Shown one piece after another: positions 42,213 through 49,951 of a stretch of 50,241 nt of DNA (position 1 is the stretch's first letter; each line of letters begins with the position of its first letter). The notes under the pieces are model-generated. The model was not told the origin of the DNA, ran no database searches, and worked only from the letters and a program-made list of their open reading frames with translations. Source of the stretch: a bacterium (GTDB lineage: Bacteria > Patescibacteriota > Minisyncoccia > Sungbacterales > HO2-52-23). The stretch covers positions 1-50,241 of the forward strand of contig JAUYPE010000018.1 of assembly GCA_030697705.1 (NCBI GenBank). Reading direction: 5' to 3'. Both the position numbers and the translations under genes were made by a program.

Positions 42213-42914
42213 ATGAAAATTCTTGGTATCATAACGGCGCGAGGCGGTTCTAAAGGAATCCCTGGCAAAAATATTAAGCCGCTTGCGGGCACGCCACTAA
42301 TCGTTTACACGATTGAAGCGGCGCGGCAGTCCGGTGTTTTTGATCGCGTCATTCTTTCTACGGATGATGCGGAAATTGCCGAGATAGCTCGCGCGCACGG
42401 ATGCGAAGTGCCGTTCATGCGTCCTGCCGAGTTGGCGCAGGATACGACGCCGCATCTGCCCGTTTTACAGCATGCCGTTACGCATCTCCGAGAGCATGAA
42501 AACTATGCGCCCGACGCGGTCATGATTCTCCAGCCGACCGCGCCTTTACGCACGGCGGAGCATATTCACGAAGCGGTTAAACTTTTTGAAAAAAGTAATG
42601 CCGACTCGGTCGTGAGCGTATGCGAGGTACCGGGCCACTACAATCCGCATTGGCAATTTACCATTGATAATAAAAGTCATTTAGCAATTTTTACCGGCGA
42701 ACCATTTTCTCAAATTGTACCGCGGAGACAGGATTTATTGAAAACATATGCGCGCAATGGTGCTATTTATATATGTAAAACAATTTCTTTGTTTGATGTA
42801 GCTCTACCTTTGTATGGCAATCATGTCTTGGCGTATGTAATGAAATCGGAGGAAAGTGTAAATCTTGATACGATAGAGGACTGGAAAGAGGCGGAGAGGA
42901 TATTGATGAAATAG
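42213..42914 (+). CDS. neuA: CMP-nonulosonate (acylneuraminate) cytidylyltransferase 2
   Basis: 233 aa from ATG 42213; the track ORF starts at 42186. Signatures IITARGGSKGIPGKNIKPLAG, STDDAEIAEIA, LQPTAPLRT and VNLDTIEDW. Only loosely similar to copy 1 at 20433, so the two probably act on different nonulosonic acids. The last ~250 bases are more AT-rich than the first part. Follows neuC by about 37 bp. Confidence 0.9.
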   Translation: MKILGIITARGGSKGIPGKNIKPLAGTPLIVYTIEAARQSGVFDRVILSTDDAEIAEIARAHGCEVPFMRPAELAQDTTPHLPVLQHAVTHLREHENYAPDAVMILQPTAPLRTAEHIHEAVKLFEKSNADSVVSVCEVPGHYNPHWQFTIDNKSHLAIFTGEPFSQIVPRRQDLLKTYARNGAIYICKTISLFDVALPLYGNHVLAYVMKSEESVNLDTIEDWKEAERILMK

Positions 42915-42929
42915 TAGTGTTTAAGAAGC

Positions 42930-43568
42930 ATGGAAGAAAATCTACAAAAAAAGCTAGAAAATGAACTAGAAACCTCTCTTAAAAATTATAGTGAGGGTGC
43001 CTTTCCTCAAGTTGAGCGAATGCATAAACTTTTGGATCAAGAATATGAAAAGGAAATTGACGATCAGATTAATTTTTTAAGAAATATTACCGTTATGGCA
43101 GGCGTTGTTGCTCCCTTTTCATTAACATTATTATCAGATCAATCATTGGGTGTACAAAAGCCCTTCTTACTAATAGGCTTCATCCTGTTGCTTAGTACTG
43201 TTCTTGTGACACTTCTTTCTTCCAAGAAGTTTCTATTAAACAGAAAGTATAAAGATACTCCCAACTTAGCTCGTAATCATATTATTGCAAGATGTTCGGT
43301 TGATGATCTTTTAAATATAAATAAATCTTTAAGCGACAGGGTTATTTCACTCAATGAAGTTCAAAAAAGCATTGACACTGTTTACCATAAATTTAGTAAT
43401 CTTGGCTATACAAACAAACTTACAGATTTAAGAAATAGACTTTCGGCAAGTAATCGATGGTCAATTTTTCTTTTTTCATTCGGATTAATTTCTATAATGA
43501 TGTCAGTTGTGTATACTTATTCAGTGATTTTTTTTGACTCCTTTATCAGTCTTATTATAAATTCTTAG
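42930..43568 (+). CDS. AT-rich orphan membrane protein
   Basis: 212 aa, unrecognised. An acidic, helical N-terminus (EENLQKKLENELETSLKN) is followed by two hydrophobic helices (about residues 50-90), a soluble helical stretch and a final hydrophobic helix. It is much more AT-rich than the flanking neuA and neuB, so it looks like a recent insertion between two cooperating genes; it does not break them. Confidence 0.75.
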   Translation: MEENLQKKLENELETSLKNYSEGAFPQVERMHKLLDQEYEKEIDDQINFLRNITVMAGVVAPFSLTLLSDQSLGVQKPFLLIGFILLLSTVLVTLLSSKKFLLNRKYKDTPNLARNHIIARCSVDDLLNINKSLSDRVISLNEVQKSIDTVYHKFSNLGYTNKLTDLRNRLSASNRWSIFLFSFGLISIMMSVVYTYSVIFFDSFISLIINS

Positions 43569-43580
43569 AATAAAACTACC

Positions 43581-44693
43581 GTGGAAAAATTCTCGTTTCA
43601 TAGAAAAAATGTCTTTATCATCGCCGAGGTTGGGAAGAATTTTATTCAGACGGAAGAGGAGCGGCCCGTCGCTGAGTATCTTGAAAATGCAAAAGTGCTC
43701 GCGCGCGCGGCAAAGCTGGCGGGAGCGGATGCGGTGAAATTTCAGACGCATACGGTTGAGGACGAACAGCTCAATATCAATGTGATCTCGCCGCATTTTA
43801 AAGGGGCTGACCGTTATTCATGGGTGACGCGCAACACGAACGCAACGCCGTTTGACGGTTTTTGGAAGCCGTTAAAAACATATTGCGATGAGGTCGGGAT
43901 CATCTTTTTTTCAACGCCCATGTCGCGCGGGGCGGCGCAAAAATTGCTCCTCCTTGACCAGCCGATCTGGAAGGTTGGTTCGGGCGATATTTTGGATTTT
44001 GTCATGTTGGACTATCTCGTGGCAACCAAAAAACCGATTATCATGTCGGCGGGCATGTCCACCTTGGAAGAGCTGGACATGTCCATACACTTTCTTAAAA
44101 AACGAAACGCCGAAATCATTCTTCTTCACTGCGTGTCAAAATACCCTTGTCCGCCGGAGGAGTTGCGCTTGGCGACGATCGGGTTTTTTCAAAAACGCTA
44201 TCCGGAGCTGACCATTGGATTTTCCGACCATTCTATCGGCATTGATTCGTCGCTTGCCGCCGTGGCGCTCGGCGCAAAAGTAATTGAGAAGCACTTCTCG
44301 CTCCGCCGCGATTTATACGGCGCAGATCATAAAGTATCCATGACGCCGAGCGAAATGGCGGAATTGGTCGCCGGCATTCGTGAGTTTGAAAAAAATCCAG
44401 CGGTTGCGGAAGCGTATCTCGCTAAAGATATTGTAAAAAAAGGAATGGGAACCGCGGAGAAGGTATTGCAAGAGGACGAGGCGGTATTCCGACCTTTTTT
44501 CCGCAAGTCGCTCATGGCGGGACGCGCACTGCCAATCGGTACCGTGCTTCGTGCGGATGATATCTACGCCATGCGTCCCCAACAATTCGCCGGCGGTTTG
44601 CCCTCCGAACACTATGAAGCAGTGCTCGGTAAAAAACTTTCCCGTCCGCTCAAAAAATTTGATCCGATTACCGCGGATGTTTTTGTTGTATAG
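43581..44693 (+). CDS. neuB: NeuB-family nonulosonate synthase 2 (with SAF domain)
   Basis: 370 aa. IIAEVGKNFIQTEEE, AGADAVKFQTHTVED, WKVGSGDILDF, IIMSAGMS, LLHCVSKYPCP and FSDHSIGID form the TIM barrel, and the C-terminal SLMAGRALPIGTVLRADDI is the antifreeze-type SAF domain. Start is GTG 43581. Family enzymes condense phosphoenolpyruvate with ManNAc-type sugars; NeuC at 40965 supplies that. A typical length for bacterial NeuB, unlike copy 1. Confidence 0.93.
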   Translation: MEKFSFHRKNVFIIAEVGKNFIQTEEERPVAEYLENAKVLARAAKLAGADAVKFQTHTVEDEQLNINVISPHFKGADRYSWVTRNTNATPFDGFWKPLKTYCDEVGIIFFSTPMSRGAAQKLLLLDQPIWKVGSGDILDFVMLDYLVATKKPIIMSAGMSTLEELDMSIHFLKKRNAEIILLHCVSKYPCPPEELRLATIGFFQKRYPELTIGFSDHSIGIDSSLAAVALGAKVIEKHFSLRRDLYGADHKVSMTPSEMAELVAGIREFEKNPAVAEAYLAKDIVKKGMGTAEKVLQEDEAVFRPFFRKSLMAGRALPIGTVLRADDIYAMRPQQFAGGLPSEHYEAVLGKKLSRPLKKFDPITADVFVV

Positions 44694-44716
44694 CGAGAAA
44701 CTTTGTGGCATGAGGG

Positions 44717-44765
44717 GGTGCTCTACTCTCCGTATCCAACCTGCGGTGGGTTGGGACAGAGCACC
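44717..44765 (+). other. Nested hairpin downstream of neuB2
   Basis: GGTGCTCT pairs with AGAGCACC and encloses CCAACC/GGTTGG. No long T-tract follows. It precedes a second, typical terminator by 24 bp. Confidence 0.65.
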
Positions 44766-44788
44766 TTTAGTATAATGAATTGTCCATA

Positions 44789-44821
44789 CCCGACTTGTCA
44801 TGTGATGAGTCGGGTTTTTTT
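44789..44821 (+). terminator. Rho-independent terminator
   Basis: CCCGACT, 12-base loop, AGTCGGG and seven T. Ends the neuC-neuA-neuB transcript. Confidence 0.92.
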
Positions 44822-44827
44822 ATTCCG

Positions 44828-44856
44828 TTGACGGCGCGTGCGGGATTCGGTACCAT
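44828..44856 (+). promoter_or_regulatory. Predicted sigma-70-type promoter, near-leaderless
   Basis: TTGACG (44828-44833), exactly 17 bp and TACCAT (44851-44856). The start codon at 44865 is eight bases after the -10, leaving almost no leader. Confidence 0.65.
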
Positions 44857-44864
44857 GGCTCCAT

Positions 44865-47210
44865 ATGAAGACATTTGAAAAAGCTCTCTTGTGGACGATA
44901 AAGATAGCGCTCTGGATCATTCCCGTTCTGCCGTTCTATGTGACGCCCTCGCTTCTCTTTCCGTTTATTACCGGTAAGAATTTTGCGTTCCGTATTCTCG
45001 TTGAGCTTGCTTTTGCGGCGTGGATTGGGCTCGTTGCCGCATGGCCACAGTATCGCCCAAAGCCGACGCTGCTTTTTAAAGCGATTACGGTATTCGTGGG
45101 GATCGTATTCTTGGCTGATATTTTTTCACCCAATCCTCTGCGCTCGCTTTTTTCAAACTATGAACGGATGGAAGGATTCATGATGATCGGACACTTGTAC
45201 CTATACTATCTCATGCTCTCTACCATCTTTAAAACAAAACGCGACTGGCTAGTTTTTTTCCATGTATCGCTCGGCGCGAGTTTGGCGGTTTCGTCCGTCG
45301 GTGCCTTGCAGAAATACTGTCAGAATATCGCGGAACATCTTGCATCGTGCAAGCAGTGGGCGAGTGCTCTCCAGTCCATCAATGTACCGCTAACCTCCAC
45401 CCAAGGAGGGTTTCGTATTGATGCGACCATCGGGAATCCAACCTACTTCGCTGCGTATCTTCTCTTCCATCTTTGGATAGCGCTCTTGCTCGTACGGGAG
45501 TATTGGAAAAAAACATGGCGCGCCGCTTTGTACGGTGCGGTTTTCCTTTTTGAACTCTTTATAACGTACCTTACCGCAACCCGCGGCGTGACCCTTGCAC
45601 TCGTTGCCGTGGTTCCCTTTCTGTTTCTTGTTGTCGTGCTCAACATGCGGCGTGCGCTTCCCCGTGCGTCCGCCGCGGTGAGGAAAAGTATCATTGGTGT
45701 ATTGATTTTTGTCGTGGTAGTGCCCCTGTTTCTGTGGGCGATGCGCGGTACGGGAGTCGTGCAGGGCAGTCCGGTATTGCGTCGCCTTACCGACTTTTCT
45801 CTTACCCAAGGGACTATCCAGGACCGCTTTCTTATCTGGGGTATGTCCATGCGGGGAGCGCTGGAGCGTCCATTTTTAGGTTGGGGGCAGGAGAACTATT
45901 ATCTTGTCTTTCAGAAATACTATAATCCAGGTCTGTATAGTGCCGAGCCGTGGTTTGACCGTTCGCATAATATTATCTTTGACTGGCTGGTGCATGCCGG
46001 CATACTCGGTCTCGCCGCCTATCTCGGCATTTTTGTCGTTATTTTTCTGGGTATCATCAAAGGCATGCGGCGTGGGAGTATGCCATTCTTACTGGGGCTC
46101 ATCCTGCTCGGTATGTTTATCACATACTTTCTGCAGAATCTCTTCGTCTTTGATAATTTGAACACCTACCTGCTCTTCTTCGCTTTTCTCGCGTATACGG
46201 GAATGAACATGCCGGGTGGTACACGTGAAGATGCACATGCGGGTGGAAAGAGTGGCCGGTCCGCCTCACCTGCTGTCACTATGGGGGTGACTTTTGCCGC
46301 ACTGATTATCTTTCTTCCATGGATGTACTTCGCACATGTCAAGCCCATTCGCGAGGGCTACGCGCTTATTAACGCCTTGCAGGTGAACGCGGCAAAAAAT
46401 ACCTCAAGCAATATCCTGATTGGTGTATTCCAGAGCGCACTTGCCTATCGCACTTTCGGGGATACCGAGGTGCGCGAGCAGTTAGCCAATATGGCGCGGG
46501 ATATACCGGGGGATAATCGTTATACGCCGGATGACCAAAAGAAAATAGCTGACTTTGCCGTTGATGAGCTGAAAAAACAGACTGCCGGTGACGCCAAAGA
46601 CATTAAGCATCTTCTTTTCTTAGGCTCTCTTATTGACCATCTTCTTGCCGTGACCCTCCAAAAAGATGCGCCGCTTCAAAAAATCATCGGCAACAATGAA
46701 CAGCGCCAGTACGCGCAGATGGCCGAAGACACCCTGCGTGAGGCCATACGCCTCGGACCGAATAAGCAATTTACCTATGTGGAGCTTTCGCAACTGTATG
46801 CCATTACCGGTAACGGCGACCGCGCGGTAGAGACGCTGAAGAAAGGATGGGATTTTGACCGACGCTTCAAGGCGATTGCGGAAAATCTAATCGTCCTTGC
46901 GGTGTTGACGGGCAAAAAGGATATTGTTGCGGAGATTCAAAAAGAGTATCCCCTTGAGACCTTGAATGAAACCGCTCTGGCACGGCTTGGACTTGCCTAC
47001 CGGCAAATTTCCGACTTTCCCAATGCGGTGCTGGTTTATGCGGCACTGGTAAAATCGTCCCCCAACGATGCGAAGATTCGGGCGATCTATGCGGGATTGC
47101 TCGCCCAGACGGGGCACATAGAGGAGGCGCGAGCAGAGGCGATCGAAACCGGTCGATTAGATCCTTCACTAAAAGATCAGGTTGATCATTTTCTCCAAGT
47201 ATTGCCGTAG
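44865..47210 (+). CDS. O-antigen ligase/polymerase-family membrane protein with TPR domain
   Basis: 781 aa. Roughly twelve transmembrane helices cover the first ~480 residues; the Wzy_C/O-antigen ligase region includes IWGMSMRGALERPFLGWGQENY and a large loop with RSHNIIFDWLVHAGILGL. The last ~250 residues form TPR-like helical repeats. This architecture is common in ligases that attach or polymerise surface glycans at the outer face. Start ATG 44865 follows a promoter and fits the first hydrophobic helix. It has its own promoter and is followed by a strong hairpin. Confidence 0.85.
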   Translation: MKTFEKALLWTIKIALWIIPVLPFYVTPSLLFPFITGKNFAFRILVELAFAAWIGLVAAWPQYRPKPTLLFKAITVFVGIVFLADIFSPNPLRSLFSNYERMEGFMMIGHLYLYYLMLSTIFKTKRDWLVFFHVSLGASLAVSSVGALQKYCQNIAEHLASCKQWASALQSINVPLTSTQGGFRIDATIGNPTYFAAYLLFHLWIALLLVREYWKKTWRAALYGAVFLFELFITYLTATRGVTLALVAVVPFLFLVVVLNMRRALPRASAAVRKSIIGVLIFVVVVPLFLWAMRGTGVVQGSPVLRRLTDFSLTQGTIQDRFLIWGMSMRGALERPFLGWGQENYYLVFQKYYNPGLYSAEPWFDRSHNIIFDWLVHAGILGLAAYLGIFVVIFLGIIKGMRRGSMPFLLGLILLGMFITYFLQNLFVFDNLNTYLLFFAFLAYTGMNMPGGTREDAHAGGKSGRSASPAVTMGVTFAALIIFLPWMYFAHVKPIREGYALINALQVNAAKNTSSNILIGVFQSALAYRTFGDTEVREQLANMARDIPGDNRYTPDDQKKIADFAVDELKKQTAGDAKDIKHLLFLGSLIDHLLAVTLQKDAPLQKIIGNNEQRQYAQMAEDTLREAIRLGPNKQFTYVELSQLYAITGNGDRAVETLKKGWDFDRRFKAIAENLIVLAVLTGKKDIVAEIQKEYPLETLNETALARLGLAYRQISDFPNAVLVYAALVKSSPNDAKIRAIYAGLLAQTGHIEEARAEAIETGRLDPSLKDQVDHFLQVLP

Positions 47211-47254
47211 GGCGGGCATTAGTAATAATAAGGAATAATAAAGGATATTGTCAC

Positions 47255-47288
47255 ACGGCGCGGCGGGGCATGACCTCGCCCGCGCCGT
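47255..47288 (+). terminator. GC-rich hairpin after the ligase gene
   Basis: ACGGCGCGG pairs with CCGCGCCGT, with an inner CGGGG/CCTCG. The downstream T content is weak (GTGTTCTAGTTCTT), so terminator strength is uncertain. Confidence 0.5.
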
Positions 47289-47311
47289 ACGTGTTCTAGT
47301 TCTTAGCGCTT

Positions 47312-48202
47312 ATGAATCAACGATTAAAAGTCGGCATCATCGGTGTCGGGATGGTGGGAACACCCCTGCGTCGTTATTTTGAAGAAGTGCAGGGATACCG
47401 GCGCGGCGAAGAGCTGTTTCTTTTTGATACGAATCCGGAAAAAAAATGCGCGGATGAGGTGAACTGTGCTGATGTTATTTTTGTGTGCGTTCCCACGCCG
47501 CGTGCGCCGACCGGATCGGCAAGTTTGGAGGCGGTGAAAAGCGCATTTGTCGGTATTGCTGACGGCAAGATTGTCGTGCTGAAATCAACGGTTCCGCCCG
47601 GCACGACCGAGGCGCTGCAGAAAAAATATCCCGCGCTCAAAATTCTTTTCAATCCGGAATTTTTGACGGAAAAACGCGCATGGGAAGATTTCTTGAAACC
47701 CGACCGCCAGATTGTCGGGTTTACCGCCTCCAGTTTGGACGCAGCGCATGCCGTTCTGTCCCTCTTGCCAAAAGCGCCCTTCATGTCGCCATGGGGGATG
47801 AATACCTACCGACCGGTCAAAATCACGGCAACGGAAGCAGAGATAATTAAGTATGGCGGTAATATCTATTTTGCGCGCAAGATCAATTTTGCCAATGCGC
47901 TTTTTGACTTGGCAGCTTCCCACGGCGTTGACTACGAACATATCCGTCTTGGAATGGCGGCTGACTTTCGCATCGGCGACTCGCACCTGGATGTCAGGCA
48001 CGGCGGCTACCGCGGATTCGGCGGCTACTGTTTTCCCAAGGATTTAGACGCGCTTCTTGCGCACTTTAAAGAGCGAGGACTTATTGAGGATGTCAAGCTT
48101 TTGCAAAGCGATCGGGATTTTAACGAGAAATTACTTATCAAGCAAGGGCTTACCTGGGAGGAAGTCAGCGTGCACGATTCTGAGGCGGAAGAAGATGAAT
48201 AG
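47312..48202 (+). CDS. Nucleotide-sugar dehydrogenase lacking the C-terminal domain
   Basis: 296 aa. GIIGVGMVGTPL, VCVPTPRAPTGSA, LKSTVPPGTTE, FNPEFLTEKRAW and the catalytic Cys240 in GFGGYCFPKD are present, as in UDP-glucose dehydrogenase family enzymes. The usual C-terminal UDP-binding domain (about 100 residues) is absent, and the chain ends in an acidic tail. Either a compact functional variant or a protein with another function. It is 22 bp before the epimerase gene. Confidence 0.85.
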   Translation: MNQRLKVGIIGVGMVGTPLRRYFEEVQGYRRGEELFLFDTNPEKKCADEVNCADVIFVCVPTPRAPTGSASLEAVKSAFVGIADGKIVVLKSTVPPGTTEALQKKYPALKILFNPEFLTEKRAWEDFLKPDRQIVGFTASSLDAAHAVLSLLPKAPFMSPWGMNTYRPVKITATEAEIIKYGGNIYFARKINFANALFDLAASHGVDYEHIRLGMAADFRIGDSHLDVRHGGYRGFGGYCFPKDLDALLAHFKERGLIEDVKLLQSDRDFNEKLLIKQGLTWEEVSVHDSEAEEDE

Positions 48203-48223
48203 TAAAGAATCATCAAAATCTTT

Positions 48224-49135
48224 ATGAAATATATCGTAACGGGCGGGGCGGGATTTATCGGCTCGCATATCGTTGATCAACTTGCGGCGGGAGGTCACGA
48301 GGTACATGTCGTGGATAATTTTTTGACGGGCAAGCGCGAACGTGTAGAAGGGAAGGCGACGATTCATGAAGAAGACATTCGCAATTTTGATGCGCTCGCG
48401 CCGCTTTTTAAAGGAATGGTGGGTATCTTTCATACCGCCGCCCAGCCGCGGATGCAGTACTCCATCAAGGAGCCGCGTCTGACGAACGACATCAACATCA
48501 CCGGCACGCTCAATGTGCTTCTTGCCGCGCGGGATGCCGGCGTGCCGCGCGTCGTATATTCGGCCTCATCCTCCGCCTACGGTCCGCGCCATCCCATGCC
48601 GCTCCGCGAGGATATGGCGCCCGAGCCCGTTATTCCCTATGCCATTCAGAAGCGTGTGGGGGAGCAGTACTGCGTCATGGCGTCGCGCTTTTATGGTTTA
48701 AAAACAGTCGCGCTTCGTTATTTTAATGTCTACGGTCCGCGCCAAACGACGACAAAAGACGGTCCCTACGCCACCGTCATCGGTATTTTTCTTGAACAAC
48801 GCAAAAACAACCACCCGATGACGATCGTGCCGGACGGTACCCAGCGGCGCGATTTTACCCATGTAGGTGACATCGCGCGGGCGAATCTTCTCGCGATGGT
48901 ATCGGACAAGGTAGGAGTAGGCGAGATTATCAATATAGGCACAGCGACGAACTACAGTGTCCTGCAAGTTGCCGATATGATCGGGGGTGCGCAGGAATTT
49001 GCCGAGCCGCGACAAGGAGAGGTACGCGAGACGCTCGCAGACAACACGCGTGCGCGCGAGCTCATCGGTTGGGAGCCGAAGATTTCATTTGAAGAAGGGA
49101 TCAATGAACTAAAAAAAATGATGGGGATCGCGTAA
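48224..49135 (+). CDS. NAD-dependent epimerase/dehydratase (UDP-glucose 4-epimerase-like)
   Basis: 303 aa extended SDR. VTGGAGFIGSHIVDQL, VVYSASSSAYG, YAIQK catalytic motif and RYFNVYGPRQ all match UDP-hexose 4-epimerases such as GalE/WbpP-like. With the short dehydrogenase it could form UDP-uronic or epimerised sugars. The last gene of the glycan locus; no terminator seen in the next ~100 bp. Confidence 0.88.
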   Translation: MKYIVTGGAGFIGSHIVDQLAAGGHEVHVVDNFLTGKRERVEGKATIHEEDIRNFDALAPLFKGMVGIFHTAAQPRMQYSIKEPRLTNDINITGTLNVLLAARDAGVPRVVYSASSSAYGPRHPMPLREDMAPEPVIPYAIQKRVGEQYCVMASRFYGLKTVALRYFNVYGPRQTTTKDGPYATVIGIFLEQRKNNHPMTIVPDGTQRRDFTHVGDIARANLLAMVSDKVGVGEIINIGTATNYSVLQVADMIGGAQEFAEPRQGEVRETLADNTRARELIGWEPKISFEEGINELKKMMGIA

Positions 49136-49476
49136 TATCAAAGATAAAAAAGTTGTCTGCAGAGGATGATCGGTCACGTTATTTACCAATAGTTCATAGA
49201 CAAAGGTCGCTGCGATACAGAGTAGCTTGCATTATTATTCAATCAGATAATTTTAGACCTACTGCGCAATAACCTTTCTACTGCACTTATGCTTTTTCGG
49301 CTGCAAACAACTCACCGCTCGTCAATGAATACGCTGTATTCATCTCCTCGCACTTCATTGTTTTCGCACGAAAAAGCATAAGTTCGTAACGAAAATTATC
49401 ACGCAGTAGGTCTATTCTATTTTTTGTGTCGCTTGAATCTATCCCGCACAATACAAACAAGGAGGGTGGTTCCGAT
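49136..49476. other. Gene-free stretch with the second repeat copy
   Basis: No protein gene supported. The first ~115 bp hold no recognisable signal. It contains the second 159-bp structured repeat and, just before the next gene, the Shine-Dalgarno AAGGAGG (about 49459). Confidence 0.6.
49255..49413. repeat. 159-bp structured inverted-repeat element, copy 2
   Basis: Same length and orientation as copy 1 (4389-4547) and roughly 80% identical by eye. Terminal arms AGACCTACTGCGCAATAA/TTATCACGCAGTAGGTCT have two mismatches. The inner 15-bp stem ACTTATGCTTTTTCG/CGAAAAAGCATAAGT is perfect, although four of its positions differ from copy 1, each compensated on the partner arm. The central TGAATAC-GCT-GTATTCA is also retained. 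Confidence 0.8.
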
Positions 49477-49845
49477 ATGCCGGAGACCCGTGAAGTAAAA
49501 AAAGAGCGCGAACTGATGCTCATTCAAGAATACTCCCTGCCGCTCACGGCACTTCATTTGCAGGGAGGGGAGACCTCGGTGGATCGGGCTATCAATGTGG
49601 CGCCCAATACGTGGAATGAGAACGACGGCGTCATCGTGTGGCTTGACCGCAACGGACGCATATACGCGACCCCCGGTTCGGACCATACGCGTGAGATAAT
49701 GTTTGAACATCTTACCAAAGATGAGAGCATCGGCGTTCCACACCTAAACAGTAAGGAGGTATGGGGTGACAAGGCCGAGGGGGGCGGCACTAACGATTTC
49801 CGCGAATGGGAAAGATTGCGTGCGCGTGCTTCCGGTGACCGATAA
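49477..49845 (+). CDS. Hypothetical acidic protein
   Basis: 122 aa, unrecognised. Start ATG 49477 follows AAGGAGG by about 11 bases. Soluble; middle part (VIVWLDRNGRIYATPGSDHTREIMFEHL) has a strand-rich pattern. Not obviously part of the glycan locus. Confidence 0.7.
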   Translation: MPETREVKKERELMLIQEYSLPLTALHLQGGETSVDRAINVAPNTWNENDGVIVWLDRNGRIYATPGSDHTREIMFEHLTKDESIGVPHLNSKEVWGDKAEGGGTNDFREWERLRARASGDR

Positions 49846-49891
49846 GCATGGAGAAATAGTGGGGATTGTGTAGTGTGAAAAATGTAATAAA

Positions 49892-49921
49892 AACAGAGCG
49901 ATATATTTCAATCGCTCTGTT
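49892..49921 (-). terminator. Terminator of the minus-strand gene at the window end
   Basis: AACAGAGCGA, 10-base loop, TCGCTCTGTT; on the minus strand followed by five U (49889-49893). Confidence 0.8.
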
Positions 49922-49951
49922 GGCTAGGGAAGGGAACCGAGTTGGGCGTTA

